Assembly (NCBI RefSeq): GCF_023701745.1
Contig: NZ_JAJOZB010000001.1
Coordinates: 4,842,501 to 4,906,500, forward strand
Reading direction: 5' to 3'
Origin: Streptomyces sp. RKAG293
Lineage (GTDB): Bacteria > Actinomycetota > Actinomycetes > Streptomycetales > Streptomycetaceae
DNA length: 64,000 bases
The translations under genes were made by a program, and so were the position numbers. The notes under the pieces are model-generated. The model was given only the letters and a program-made list of their open reading frames with translations. It was not told the origin of the DNA and did no database searches. Positions 1 to 8,571 of this stretch are shown piece after piece (position 1 is the first letter of the stretch; every line of letters starts with the position of its first letter).

Positions 1-103
1 GCTCGATCCCCGCCGGGTCGGCGGTGACGTGGTAGCGCTTGATGGAGCGGCCCCCCACCTCGACCGGTGGCAGCACCCGCAGCAGTTTCTCCGTGAAAGC
101 CAT
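1..103 (-). CDS. Hypothetical protein, N-terminus only (partial)
   Basis: An open frame on the minus strand begins with ATG at 103 and runs off the left edge, giving 34 residues that start MAFTEKLLRVL and contain VGGRSIKRYHV. I do not recognise the family. It is divergent from the WYL regulator next door, and the operator palindrome between the two starts suggests it is that regulator's target. Too little is visible to assign a function. Confidence 0.55.
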   Translation of the reverse strand, partial: MAFTEKLLRVLPPVEVGGRSIKRYHVTADPAGIE

Positions 104-120
104 GGCTGGACCGTAGAGCC

Positions 121-149
121 ACTTCACTGACATCTTGTGTCAGTGAAGT
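121..149. promoter_or_regulatory. Perfect inverted repeat, probable operator of the WYL regulator
   Basis: Two 12-bp arms, ACTTCACTGACA and TGTCAGTGAAGT, are exact reverse complements separated by TCTTG. The right arm covers the start codon of the regulator at 137. Its position between two divergent starts is typical of an autoregulatory operator that controls both genes. The identity of the binding protein is inferred. Confidence 0.7.
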
Positions 150-1099
150 CCAGCCGTCTGCTCTCCGTTCTTCTGCTGCTCCAGACCCGGGGCCGGATGA
201 CCGCCGCCCAGCTCGCGCAGGAGCTGGAGGTGTCGGTACGGACCGTCTACCGGGACGTCGACGCGCTGCACGCGGCGGGCGTCCCGCTCTACGGCGACGC
301 CGGGCACTCCGGCGGCTACCAGCTGCTCGCCGGCTACCGCACCCGGCTGACCGGACTGAGCGCGGGCGAGGCGGAGGCGCTCTTCCTCTCCGGGATCCCC
401 GGCCCCGCCGCCGAGCTGGGACTCGGCGCCGCCCTCGCCGGCGCCCAGCTCAAACTGCGCGCGGCGCTCCCGCCCGAGCTGCGCGCCCAGGCCGAACGCA
501 TGCAGGCGAGATTCCATCTCGACGCGCCCGGCTGGTACGCGGACGACGCTGACGTCCCGCATCTGCCGCAGGTCGCGGACGCGGTGTGGCACAGCCGGGT
601 GCTCGACGTCCGTTACCGCCGCTGGAAGGCGCCGACCGATGTCGACCGGCGCCTGGAGCCGTACGGGCTGGTGCTCAAGGCGGGCCGCTGGTACATCGTC
701 GCCGGGCCGGGGCCGTACACCTACCGCGTCGACCACATCCTCGAACTCACCGTGCTCGACGAGGAGTTCCAGCCACCTGGGGACTTCGATCTGGCGGGCT
801 ACTGGCAGCGCTACCAGGCGGACTTCCACGCCCGCCTCCACCAGGGCGAGGCGCTGGTCCGGCTCGCGCCGGGCGCCGCGTCCCGGCTCACCGGAGCCGC
901 CGCCCGCGCCCTGGCCGCCACCGGAACCCCGGAACCGGACGGCTGGACCCGCGCGACGCTTCCGATCGAGTCCCTCGACCACGCCCACGGCACGTTCCTC
1001 GCCCTCGGCACGGACGTCGACGTCCTGGGCCCCCCGGAACTGCGCTCCCGGCTGGCCGAGACGTCCCGGACCCTCGCGGAGCGCTACGCCTCCGCGTGA
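137..1099 (+). CDS. YafY/WYL-family transcriptional regulator
   Basis: This 320-aa protein has an N-terminal winged helix-turn-helix (about residues 5-60, with LAQELEVSVRTVYRDVDAL) followed by a WYL-type sensor domain. The middle part contains RRLEPYGLVLKAGRWYIVAG, the hallmark stretch of the family. Such proteins bind DNA and sense a ligand through the WYL domain. The GTG at 137 lies inside the operator palindrome, and a second GTG at 143 is an alternative start. The gene is divergent from the partial gene at the left edge, its likely target. The ligand is unknown. Confidence 0.88.
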   Translation: MSVKSSRLLSVLLLLQTRGRMTAAQLAQELEVSVRTVYRDVDALHAAGVPLYGDAGHSGGYQLLAGYRTRLTGLSAGEAEALFLSGIPGPAAELGLGAALAGAQLKLRAALPPELRAQAERMQARFHLDAPGWYADDADVPHLPQVADAVWHSRVLDVRYRRWKAPTDVDRRLEPYGLVLKAGRWYIVAGPGPYTYRVDHILELTVLDEEFQPPGDFDLAGYWQRYQADFHARLHQGEALVRLAPGAASRLTGAAARALAATGTPEPDGWTRATLPIESLDHAHGTFLALGTDVDVLGPPELRSRLAETSRTLAERYASA

Positions 1100-1158
1100 C
1101 GGCGCCGCCGGCCTGGCGGCGCCGGCCCGGGGAGGGCGAACCCGGGCACAATGACGCT

Positions 1159-2133
1159 GTGCTGCATGTGCGAGTGATCAGTCCCGTGGAACGCACCGAC
1201 GAGGTGCTGAGGACCGCCACCGACTGCCCCGCGGTGGTCAACGTGGTGCGACTGTCCGGCGCGGCGTACGCGCCGCCGGGCGACGTCGTCGAGTTCGACG
1301 TGGCCAGGGAGGCGGCCAACGGCGTGCTCGCGCGGTTGCGCGCGCTGGGGTTGAAGGACAGCGGCGGGATCACCGTCGAGGAGCTGTATCTGTCGATCTC
1401 CACCGCCGCGGAGAAGGCCGAGGAGCTCGCACCGGGGGAACCCGACGACGCCGTCGTCTGGGAGGAACTGGCCGCGCGCACCGCCGCCGAGACCCGCCTC
1501 ACCTGGGCGTTCCTGGCCTTTCTGGCGCTCGCGACACAGATCGCGGCGATCGGCGCGCTGCTGGACCAGCCGATCCTGATCGTCGGCGCGATGGTGCTGG
1601 GCCCCGAGTTCGGTCCGGTGGCGGCGGCCTGCTTCGGCGTGCTGCGGGGCGATCTGCGGCTGATCGGCGCGGCCGTGCGCACCCTCGTCATCGGTTTCGC
1701 CGTCGCGATCGCGATCACGACGGCCTGCGCGGTCACCAGCCGGCTGCTGGGCTGGATCACTCCGGACATGCTGGACAACAGACCGACGACCGACTTCATC
1801 ATCCACCCGGACAAGTGGTCGTTCATCGTGGCGCTGCTGGCCGGCGTCGCGGGAATCCTGTCGATGACCGCGGGCAAGTCCGCGGCCCTGGTGGGCGTCT
1901 TCATCTCGGTCACCACGGTCCCGGCGGCGGGCAACATCGCCGTGGCCGTCGCGCTCGCGCACTGGCACGAGGTCGCCGCCTCGTTCCAGCAGCTCGGCGT
2001 GAACCTCGCCGGCATGCTGCTGGCCGGCACGGTCACCCTCTTCGTTCAGCGCTTCCTGTGGAACCGCTACGGCCTGCATGTCGCGACGGGCCACCGTCCG
2101 GATGGCACCGGCGCAATGAATCAAGGAAGTTGA
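1159..2133 (+). CDS. DUF389 family membrane protein
   Basis: From GTG 1159 this encodes 324 aa. The first 110 residues are soluble (ACT-like beta/alpha pattern). About five or six membrane segments follow, including LIVGAMVLGPEFGPVAA, the signature of the DUF389 (TIGR00341-like) family. Function in the family is not established. The open frame extends far upstream, but only as a shadow of the WYL gene, so the start was placed just before the conserved N-terminus. GTG 1168 is an alternative. The gene is downstream of the WYL gene on the same strand with a 60-bp gap. Confidence 0.75.
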   Translation: MLHVRVISPVERTDEVLRTATDCPAVVNVVRLSGAAYAPPGDVVEFDVAREAANGVLARLRALGLKDSGGITVEELYLSISTAAEKAEELAPGEPDDAVVWEELAARTAAETRLTWAFLAFLALATQIAAIGALLDQPILIVGAMVLGPEFGPVAAACFGVLRGDLRLIGAAVRTLVIGFAVAIAITTACAVTSRLLGWITPDMLDNRPTTDFIIHPDKWSFIVALLAGVAGILSMTAGKSAALVGVFISVTTVPAAGNIAVAVALAHWHEVAASFQQLGVNLAGMLLAGTVTLFVQRFLWNRYGLHVATGHRPDGTGAMNQGS

Positions 2134-2299
2134 CGCAAGACTTCGACGGACTGCCGTATTTAGAAGGTAAGTCGACGGAATTCTTCGGTAGGAACCTTGT
2201 GGAACCGGGAGTGGGGTCCTACTGTCACCTCACCCTCATGGCGGCTGCTTCGCCGTGCGGGTCCCAGGCGTTCGTCCTCCCGAGAGAAACGAGCATGCG

Positions 2300-4393
2300 A
2301 TGTCACGGAGCATCACCGGTGCTGTGGCGAAGTGGTCGGACGCACCGCGGCGAAGAGCCGCGGTGGCGGTCGCGTCGCTGACCGCGGCGGCCGTCGGGCT
2401 CAGCGTTCTGGCCGGTGGGACGGCCTCGGCGGGATCTGCCGCGGGTGGCGGTGCCGGCCCGGTGGTGACGCGTGCCGCCCTTGCTCCGGCGCTCGTCGCG
2501 GGCCGGGGCGCGAGCGTGGGATTCGCCGAGCAGGAGGCGGAGAACGCCGCGACGAACGGCACGGTCATCGGCCCGGGCCGCACCGCGTACACGCTGCCGG
2601 CGGAGGCGTCCGGGCGCCGGGCGGTCTCCCTGACGCCGGGCCAGTACGTCGAGTTCACGCTGCCCGCCGCGGCCGACGCGATCACCGTGCGCTACAGCAT
2701 TCCGGACGCGCCGGGCGGCGGCGGGATCACCGCACCGCTCGACGTCACCGTGAACGGCAGGAACCGGACCACCGCGACCCTGACGTCGCAGTACTCCTGG
2801 CTGTACAACCAGTATCCGTTCTCGAACGACCCGAACGCCGGGCTGCTGCACCCCGATTACTGGGTCACCGAGTGCGCCTGTGTGCCCGCCGCCACGACGC
2901 CCGCCCCGGAGTTCGCGACGCCGTTCCGCCCCAACCACTTCTACGACGAGCAGCGGCTGTCGCTCGGCAGGAAGTACCGCGCGGGCGACAAGGTGCGGCT
3001 CACCGTTCCTGCCGGGAGCAAGGCCTCGGCCACCACCATCGACCTGCTCGACTCCCAGCTCGTGGGCGCGCCGCACGTCGCCGTCGTCGCGGCGAACGTG
3101 CTGGCGTTTGGCGCCGACCCGTCGGGCCGGCGCGACTCGGCCGACGCGATCGACCGGGCGATCGCCTTCGCGCAGCGGACGCACCTCAAGGTCTACCTCC
3201 CGCCGGGCACCTACCAGGTGAACCGCCACATCGTCGTCGACAACGTGACGATCGAGGGCGCCGGCAGCTGGTACACGATCATCAAGGGTCACCAGGTCTC
3301 CCTCAGTACGCCACTAGGGGGGCACCCCCGGCCGGAGGTTGGGGGAGGTTCGGTGCACACCGGGGTCGGTTTCTACGGCAAGGACGCGGCGGCCGGCGGC
3401 AGCAGCAACGTCCACCTGTCCGGCTTCGCCGTCGAGGGCGATGTGCGCGACCGGGTCGACACCGACCAGGTGAACGGGATCGGCGGGGCACTGAACAACT
3501 CGACGATCGACGGCCTCTACCTCCACCACACCAAGGTCGGCATGTGGTTCGACGGGCCGATGACGAATCTGCGGATCACCGACAACGTCATCGCCGACCA
3601 GATCGCCGACGGCCTCAACTTCCACACGGGTGTCACGCACTCGCTCGTGTCGAACAACTTCGTCCGCAACTCGGGTGACGACGGCCTCGCCATGTGGTCC
3701 GAGAAGACCGGGAACGCGGGCAACACCTTCGACCACAACACCGTGCAGACACCGGTGCTCGCCAACGGCATCGCGATCTACGGCGGCACCGACAACACGG
3801 TCTCGAACAACCTGATCGCGGACCCGATCCGGGAGGGCAGCGCCATCCAGGTCGGCTCCCGCTTCGGCTCCGAGGCGTTCACCGGACATCTGTGGATCAC
3901 CGACAACACCACGGTCCGTGCCGGCACGTACGAGCTGAACTGGAACATCGGGCTCGGGGCGATCTGGTTCTTCGCGCTGGAGAAGAACATCGACGCGGAC
4001 ATCCGGGTGACCGGTGACCACTTCCTCGACAACACCTACAACGCGATCATGCTGGTCTCCGACTGGCCGGTGAAGGACCTGTACTCGATCACGAACGTCC
4101 ACTTCAAGGACATCAGGGTCGACGGCACGGGCACCTCGGTGGTCAGCGGCCGCGCGGCGGGATCCTCGTCCTTCGAGAACGTGGACGCCCGTAACGTCGG
4201 TGCGGTCGGGGTCAACAACTGCGGCTCGTTCCACTTCACGCCCGCCGGATCCGAGTTCGCCCTGACCGATCTCGGCGGCAACGACGGCGGCGGTACGACC
4301 GGCCCCTGGCTCGCGCCCTGGGAGCTGCCGAACACCATCACCTGCGACGACCGCCCGGCGGTGGTCGCACCGCCGGCCCCGTCCGCTTGGTGA
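2300..4393 (+). CDS. Secreted GH87-type alpha-1,3-glucanase (mycodextranase-like)
   Basis: The 697-aa product starts MSRSITG (ATG 2300) and has a signal peptide with an Arg-rich n-region (APRRRAAVAVASL) ending near ASA. A beta-sandwich carbohydrate-binding-like domain follows (EQEAENAATNGTVIG to about residue 245), then a right-handed beta-helix opened by FGADPSGRRDSADAI. In GH87 enzymes the catalytic acids are, as I recall them, one Asp plus an Asp pair 23 and 24 residues later. Here D437, D460 and D461 (ADGLNFH and NSGDDGLAMW) match that spacing exactly. The likely role is hydrolysis of alpha-1,3-glucan outside the cell, for example fungal wall glucan. A short in-frame palindromic repeat interrupts the helix region. 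Confidence 0.8.
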   Translation: MSRSITGAVAKWSDAPRRRAAVAVASLTAAAVGLSVLAGGTASAGSAAGGGAGPVVTRAALAPALVAGRGASVGFAEQEAENAATNGTVIGPGRTAYTLPAEASGRRAVSLTPGQYVEFTLPAAADAITVRYSIPDAPGGGGITAPLDVTVNGRNRTTATLTSQYSWLYNQYPFSNDPNAGLLHPDYWVTECACVPAATTPAPEFATPFRPNHFYDEQRLSLGRKYRAGDKVRLTVPAGSKASATTIDLLDSQLVGAPHVAVVAANVLAFGADPSGRRDSADAIDRAIAFAQRTHLKVYLPPGTYQVNRHIVVDNVTIEGAGSWYTIIKGHQVSLSTPLGGHPRPEVGGGSVHTGVGFYGKDAAAGGSSNVHLSGFAVEGDVRDRVDTDQVNGIGGALNNSTIDGLYLHHTKVGMWFDGPMTNLRITDNVIADQIADGLNFHTGVTHSLVSNNFVRNSGDDGLAMWSEKTGNAGNTFDHNTVQTPVLANGIAIYGGTDNTVSNNLIADPIREGSAIQVGSRFGSEAFTGHLWITDNTTVRAGTYELNWNIGLGAIWFFALEKNIDADIRVTGDHFLDNTYNAIMLVSDWPVKDLYSITNVHFKDIRVDGTGTSVVSGRAAGSSSFENVDARNVGAVGVNNCGSFHFTPAGSEFALTDLGGNDGGGTTGPWLAPWELPNTITCDDRPAVVAPPAPSAW
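3313..3348 (+). repeat. GGGGGCACCCCC...GGGGGAG-type palindromic repeat inside a gene
   Basis: The segment GGGGGGCACCCCCGG followed by CCGGAGGTTGGGGGAG resembles a short palindromic repeat that is common between genes in Streptomyces genomes (from memory). Here it lies in the reading frame of the GH87 gene and encodes a Gly/Pro-rich loop (GGHPRPEVGGGS) in the beta-helix. The frame stays open across it. Confidence 0.55.
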
Positions 4394-4434
4394 CGTCCAA
4401 CTGAGCTTGTGTTGAACGGAATTCACCGCTTCAG

Positions 4435-4480
4435 AGCGGGGCCGGCCGTCCGGGAAGCCACCCGGGCGGCCGGCCCCGCT
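4435..4480 (+). terminator. Hairpin terminator after the GH87 gene
   Basis: Arms AGCGGGGCCGGCCG and CGGCCGGCCCCGCT are exact reverse complements and are extended inward by CCGGG/CCCGG. There is no U-tract, as is usual in high-GC actinobacteria. It begins about 40 bp after the GH87 stop codon. Confidence 0.75.
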
Positions 4481-4488
4481 GTCGTGGG

Positions 4489-4986
4489 GGCGCTCGACGG
4501 GACGGGGCGCTCGCGAAGGAGCAGCCCGGCGAGTTCGTACCGCCGGCCCGGCGGGCCTTCGACGCCTACGGCCCGATCGCCTGCGATCTGCTCTCCGCGG
4601 CCCTGGCCGCCGCCGGGCAGCCGGCCGGGGCCCGGCGGGTGCTGGCGCGGGCGCCGCCGGTCCGGCCGGACCACTTCTTCAAGGTCTTCGCGACCTTCCG
4701 TGCGATGACCATGGTCGCGCTCGGCGAGAAGGAGGGTGCCGAGGAGCCGTACGCGGCGCTGCTGCCCTACCGCCACGCACCGCCGCCCAGCTCGGGCTCC
4801 ACCGTGGCGATCCGGCCGGTCGCGTACACGCTCGGCGAGCTCGCACGGCTCCCCGGCCGCGACGCCGAGGCCACCGAGCACTTCGCCCGTGCGGACGCCA
4901 TCGCTCAGCAGTGGAACACCGCCCTGGGGAGATTTCCCGGCCGACCACAGGGCGTGAGCTATGTTGAGCAGGAGCGGCATGGATAA
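4489..4986 (+). pseudogene. C-terminal fragment of an AfsR/LuxR-type ATPase regulator
   Basis: A frame open from about 4489 to TAA 4986 encodes Ala/Leu-rich helical repeats (YGPIACDLLSAALAAAG, VAYTLGELARLPGRDAEATE, HFARADAIAQQWN) like the TPR tail of large BTAD or LuxR ATPase regulators. It has no start codon with a ribosome site and no N-terminal domains, because the GH87 terminator lies immediately upstream. It is best read as a leftover gene end. Its stop codon runs into the ribosome-binding site of the following RpiR gene. Confidence 0.6.
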
Positions 4987-4998
4987 GGAGGCGCACCG

Positions 4999-5916
4999 GT
5001 GCCATCGGGGCAGCAGGCACGGGCACAGGCGGCTGCGATCACCCCGGGTGGGCAGCCCCAGGAGCAGGAGCGTGCCCCAGCGGACCGCGTCCACGCGCTG
5101 TTCAACGGCCATCGCCTGTCCCCCGGACAGCGCCGTATCGCCCAGTACCTGATCGACCACCTCACCGAGGCCGCCTTCCTCTCGATCACCGAGCTCGCCG
5201 AGCGGGTGGGCGTCAGCCAGCCGTCCGTGACGCGTTTCGCCACCTCCCTCGGCTTCAGCGGCTACCCCGCCCTGCGGGACGTGCTGCAGCCGATCGCCCT
5301 GAGCGCGGTCGCCGGGTCGCCGGAGAGCCGGGAGCAGGTCCGCCGCAATGAGCTGCAGGCGGCGGTCGACACCGAGATCGAGAACCTGGAGAACGTGCGG
5401 CGGCTGCTCGCCGACACCGACCAGGTGCTGGACATCGGCCGTGAGCTGGCCCATTCCGTGCCGCTGACGGTTCTCGGACTGCGGATCTCGGCGCCGCTCG
5501 TGGAGTACTTCGCCTATGCCGCCCGCCGCATCCACCCCGATGTGCGGGTGGTGACCCGCGGCGGCAGCGTCGCCTTCGACGCGCTGCTGCAGTCCCGGGC
5601 GGCGGGCGGGGCGTGGGTGCTGGCGTTCGCCATGCCCCGGCACGCCAAGGAGACCCTGGCCGCGCTGCGGGCCGCCCGCAGCGCCGGGCTGCGCATCGCG
5701 CTGATCACGGATCTCACCCTGGGCCCGCTGGTGGACGAGGCGGACGTGGTGCTGACCGCCGGCACCGGCTCGCGGCTGGTCTTCGACTCCTACGCGGCCC
5801 CGGGAATGCTCTCCGCGGCCCTGCTGCAGGCCATGGCCGACGCCGATCCTGGGCGGACGCAGGCGCGGCTCGAGGGGTACGAGCAGGTCGCCGATCAGCA
5901 CGGTTTCTTCCTCTGA
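4999..5916 (+). CDS. RpiR/MurR-family transcriptional regulator (HTH + SIS)
   Basis: This 305-aa regulator starts at GTG 4999, eight bases after AAGGAG. Residues about 30-105 form the HTH_6 domain (ITELAERVGVSQPSVTRFATSLGFSG). Residues about 140-280 form a SIS domain, which binds phosphosugars, with the motif AFAMPRHAKETLAALRAA. Members sense amino-sugar or sugar phosphates. No sugar-catabolic gene adjoins it here. The palindrome at 5982-5999, just after its stop, is a candidate binding site. Confidence 0.85.
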   Translation: MPSGQQARAQAAAITPGGQPQEQERAPADRVHALFNGHRLSPGQRRIAQYLIDHLTEAAFLSITELAERVGVSQPSVTRFATSLGFSGYPALRDVLQPIALSAVAGSPESREQVRRNELQAAVDTEIENLENVRRLLADTDQVLDIGRELAHSVPLTVLGLRISAPLVEYFAYAARRIHPDVRVVTRGGSVAFDALLQSRAAGGAWVLAFAMPRHAKETLAALRAARSAGLRIALITDLTLGPLVDEADVVLTAGTGSRLVFDSYAAPGMLSAALLQAMADADPGRTQARLEGYEQVADQHGFFL

Positions 5917-5981
5917 GAACCCGCTGGAGAACCCTCTAGAAACCGTTTTCACCGCCCGTGCGGCGCCGCCTTGCCCGGAAT

Positions 5982-6022
5982 GTATGAATTTTTTCATACC
6001 CTTGCGTACTCGACGGTATATA
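5982..6022 (+). promoter_or_regulatory. GTATGAA-N4-TTCATAC palindrome overlapping a candidate promoter
   Basis: GTATGAA (5982-5988) and TTCATAC (5993-5999) are exact inverted repeats around TTTT. A TATATA box at 6017-6022 lies 18 bp after TTCATA, so the right arm could be a -35 element. RpiR-family operators often contain TGAA/TTCA arms, and this site is 66 bp after the RpiR gene. The downstream gene at 6247 would have a leader of roughly 215 nt. Confidence 0.45.
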
Positions 6023-6246
6023 TGTTTACTGCAAGCGGCGCCTGGGCCCACCGGACGCCATTGGAGAGCGTGACCCGCCCTCCCGACGGAACACCCGGGC
6101 CGACGCTCCCTCCTCGTGGCGCGCCCGGGGTGTTCACACCGGGCGCTCGCACCCGCGGAGCGCCCACGGCAGCCTCGGTCAACCCCTGGGCCGAGGCAGC
6201 CAACAACCTCTTGATCAGAGTTCGGCACTCTTCGGAAGCGACGAGA

Positions 6247-6636
6247 ATGTCCCAGACGACCCTCACCACGCTCAGCCCGGACTGGCCCTGCCAGGTCAAA
6301 TCACCCGGGAACCCCGACTGGGAACGCACCGCCACCCGCTGGCTGCGTGACCTGCTGCCGGCCCGCTACGCCGGATACTCCACCCTCACCCGCCACCCGG
6401 CCCTGCTCGCCCGCCACGCACAGCTCCAGCTCCAGTACGAGATGCGCGCGGTCCAGGTGGCGATGACCACCAGCCGGGCCGAGCTGCCCACCATGGGCAT
6501 GGTCGAGGCCGTCATCGAGAACACGATCCGCCTCTACGCCGTCGAGCTGGAACAACTGAGCCGCCTCGCCCGCGGCGTCCGCCTCGTCACCGAGGCCCTC
6601 GTAGCAACCACCGCCACCTCCCCACGCAGACGCTGA
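6247..6636 (+). CDS. Conserved hypothetical protein, 129 aa
   Basis: From ATG 6247 (MSQTTLTTLSPDWPC) the product is a mostly helical soluble protein with LRDLLPARYAGYSTLTRHP and an Ala/Leu-rich second half ending in basic residues. I see no catalytic motif or membrane segment. The frame stays open to 5971 upstream, but that stretch is low-quality coding and contains the promoter-like palindrome. Function unknown. Confidence 0.55.
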   Translation: MSQTTLTTLSPDWPCQVKSPGNPDWERTATRWLRDLLPARYAGYSTLTRHPALLARHAQLQLQYEMRAVQVAMTTSRAELPTMGMVEAVIENTIRLYAVELEQLSRLARGVRLVTEALVATTATSPRRR

Positions 6637-6702
6637 CCAGCGCCGTCGGTGCCTGGGGTCGTGCGGACCCGGGGCATCCGGTCTCCTGGGGAACGCGTGG
6701 AC

Positions 6703-6736
6703 GGGCCCCGGGAGCCGTACCTGGCTTCCGGGGCCC
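6703..6736. terminator. Hairpin between convergent genes
   Basis: GGGCCCCGGGAGCC and GGCTTCCGGGGCCC pair with one G-T wobble around a 6-nt loop. The hairpin lies between the plus-strand gene ending at 6636 and the minus-strand methyltransferase ending at 6815, so it can serve both. Confidence 0.65.
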
Positions 6737-6814
6737 TGTGAGTGCCCATACGCACCTGCCGTGCGGGCGGACCGATGGTGTCGCGCCGCACCTTTCCCAC
6801 GTGACCGACGTGAG

Positions 6815-7474
6815 TCAGCGCTTACGGGCGATGGTGATGCCGTCTGCCATCGGAAGCATGGAGAGGTCGATGCGTTCGTCGGCGAGGAGGGTGTCGTTGA
6901 CGGAGCGGACGCCGAGGGTGTCGGGGTCCTGCTGGGTGGGGTCGGTCACCCGGCCGGACCACAGGGTGTTGTCGAGGACGATCAGGCCGCCGGGCCGGGT
7001 GAGGGCGAGGGACTGTTCGTAGTACTGCGGGTAGTGAGCTTTGTCCGCGTCGATGAAGACCATGTCGAAACAGGCGGGACCGCGCTCGAGGAAGAGGGCG
7101 TCCAGGGTCTCCAGGGCGTCGCCGAGGCGCAGTTCGATGCGTTCGAGGAGCTCGGCCTCCTGCCATGCGCGGCGGGCGACGGCCGTCCATTCCTCGCTCA
7201 GGTCGCAGGTGACGAGCCTTCCGCCGGCGGGCAGGGCGCGGGCCATGCACAGTGAGCTGTAGCCGGTGAAGGTGCCGATCTCCAGGACCTCGCGCGCGCC
7301 GGTGAGGCGGATCAGGAGCGCGAGGAGCTGGGCCTCCTCCGGGAGGATCTGCATGATCCGGTCGGGCAGCGCGGCGGTCTCCTCGCGCAGCTTTCGCAGC
7401 ACGGGTTCCTCGCGCAGCGAGACGTCGCGGACGTAGTCGAGGAGGGCGGGGGTCATGTCGATCTGGTCACGCAT
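6815..7474 (-). CDS. SAM-dependent O-methyltransferase (Methyltransf_3 type)
   Basis: The 219-aa protein has the class I methyltransferase fold of the caffeoyl-CoA/catechol O-methyltransferase group. Motif I is [19 protein letters not shown]. The acidic SAM-ribose-binding strand is [11 protein letters not shown], the metal-binding region is [16 protein letters not shown], and [10 protein letters not shown] follows. These enzymes transfer a methyl group from SAM to a hydroxyl of small aromatic substrates, using Mg2+. AGGGAG precedes the ATG at 7474. The substrate cannot be inferred. The left end of an IS3 element lies about 95 bp upstream of its start. Confidence 0.85.
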   Translation of the reverse strand: MRDQIDMTPALLDYVRDVSLREEPVLRKLREETAALPDRIMQILPEEAQLLALLIRLTGAREVLEIGTFTGYSSLCMARALPAGGRLVTCDLSEEWTAVARRAWQEAELLERIELRLGDALETLDALFLERGPACFDMVFIDADKAHYPQYYEQSLALTRPGGLIVLDNTLWSGRVTDPTQQDPDTLGVRSVNDTLLADERIDLSMLPMADGITIARKR

Positions 7475-7637
7475 GTCGGCTCCCTGTCAGGGCGTCGGCC
7501 GGGATGGCGGGGCTGTTCTGGCGGTCGGCGTCCTGGACCGTGTCTCCGCCGGGGTACCAGGGCGCAGGTGAGGTGATCCCCGTGGTGTGGACACACCTGA
7601 CAATGGATTTTGTTGATCCTGGAAGGTGTAGATCCAC

Positions 7638-7946
7638 GTGGCAAGGCCCTCGAAGTACAGTGCGGAGTTCCGGTCCGACGCGATCGCGTTGTGGCGGGCT
7701 TCGGCCGGCAGGCGGACGTTCAGGGACGTCGCGGCCGATCTGAACGTCAATCCCGAGACGCTGCGGACCTGGGTGCGTGACGCCGACGGCCGTCCGGTCA
7801 CCTCCGGCGCGTCGCAGGACACCGAGGCCGAGCTGGCCCGGCTGCGGGCGGAGAACGCCCGGCTGGCCAAGGCGGAGAAGGAATGGCAGCTCGAGCGGGA
7901 GATCCTGCGACGGGCAGCCGCCTATTTCGCGCGGGAGATGAAGTGA
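7638..7946 (+). CDS. IS3-family transposase OrfA
   Basis: This 102-aa protein has an N-terminal helix-turn-helix (RTFRDVAADLNVNPETLRTWVRDAD) and a C-terminal leucine-zipper-like helix (LARLRAENARLAKAEKEWQLE). These are the DNA-binding and dimerisation parts of IS3 OrfA. It starts at GTG 7638 with GGAAGG upstream. Its stop overlaps the orfB start at 7943, where ribosomal frameshifting normally makes the OrfAB transposase. OrfA itself looks intact. Confidence 0.88.
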   Translation: MARPSKYSAEFRSDAIALWRASAGRRTFRDVAADLNVNPETLRTWVRDADGRPVTSGASQDTEAELARLRAENARLAKAEKEWQLEREILRRAAAYFAREMK

Positions 7947-8571
7947 AGACCGCCGCTTGGGACTTCGTCTCCGCCCACGCCGGGATGCTCGGCGTCAAGC
8001 GGATATGCCGGGTGCTGGAGGTCTCCCGCTCGGGCTACTACCGGTGGATCGCCGGCGCCCAGGCCCGCGCTCGGGCTACTACCGGTGGATCGCCGGCGCC
8101 CAGGCGCGGTCGGAGCGGCAGGGAGCCGAGGACGCCCTGGTCGAGGAGATCCGCGAGATCGGCTACTCGATGGCCCCGCACATACGGGCCGAGCTCGTCA
8201 TCGACGCGCTCCAGGCCGCGGTCGCGACCCGCGGCGGCAACGCCGCCGGAGTGATCTTCCACGCGGACCGCGGGTCGCAATACACCTCGGCCGCGTTCGC
8301 CCAGGTCTGCGACCGGTACGGCATCCGCAGGAGCATGGGCCGGGTCGGCTCGAGCTATGACAACGCCCTCGCCGAGAGCTTCTGGCAGGGCCTGAAACGA
8401 GAAACGATGCACCGGAAGCTGTTCTCGACCATGCGGCAGGCGAGGCTGGAGATCTTCCAGTGGCTCACCTACTACAACGCCCGCCGACGCCACAGCGCGC
8501 TGAACTACCTCTCCCCGATGGAGTTCGAACAGCAGCACCACAAGACAACTAAACTCTCACTCGCAGCATGA
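7943..8571 (+). pseudogene. IS3-family transposase OrfB, broken by duplication and deletion
   Basis: The reading frame begins normally (VKTAAWDFVSAHAGMLGVKRI). It then shifts frame at a 41-bp tandem duplication starting at 8028 and resumes as GAQARSERQGAEDALVEEIREI. The next residues jump directly to HIRAELVIDAL. The stretch that normally carries the HTH_21 domain and the first catalytic Asp of the DDE triad is therefore missing. The second Asp (HADRGSQYTS) and the Glu (YDNALAESFW) remain. The C-terminus is normal. The product cannot be an active transposase. Confidence 0.85.
8028..8109 (+). repeat. 41-bp tandem duplication in orfB
   Basis: GCTCGGGCTACTACCGGTGG and the following bases recur with a 41-bp period at 8028 and 8069. 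The unit length is not a multiple of three, so it changes the reading frame and inactivates orfB. Confidence 0.85.

Noticed and set aside
4423-6228. 601-codon minus-strand frame over the RpiR gene
   Set aside because: Low-complexity Arg/Gly product. The plus strand carries a clear RpiR protein with a ribosome site.
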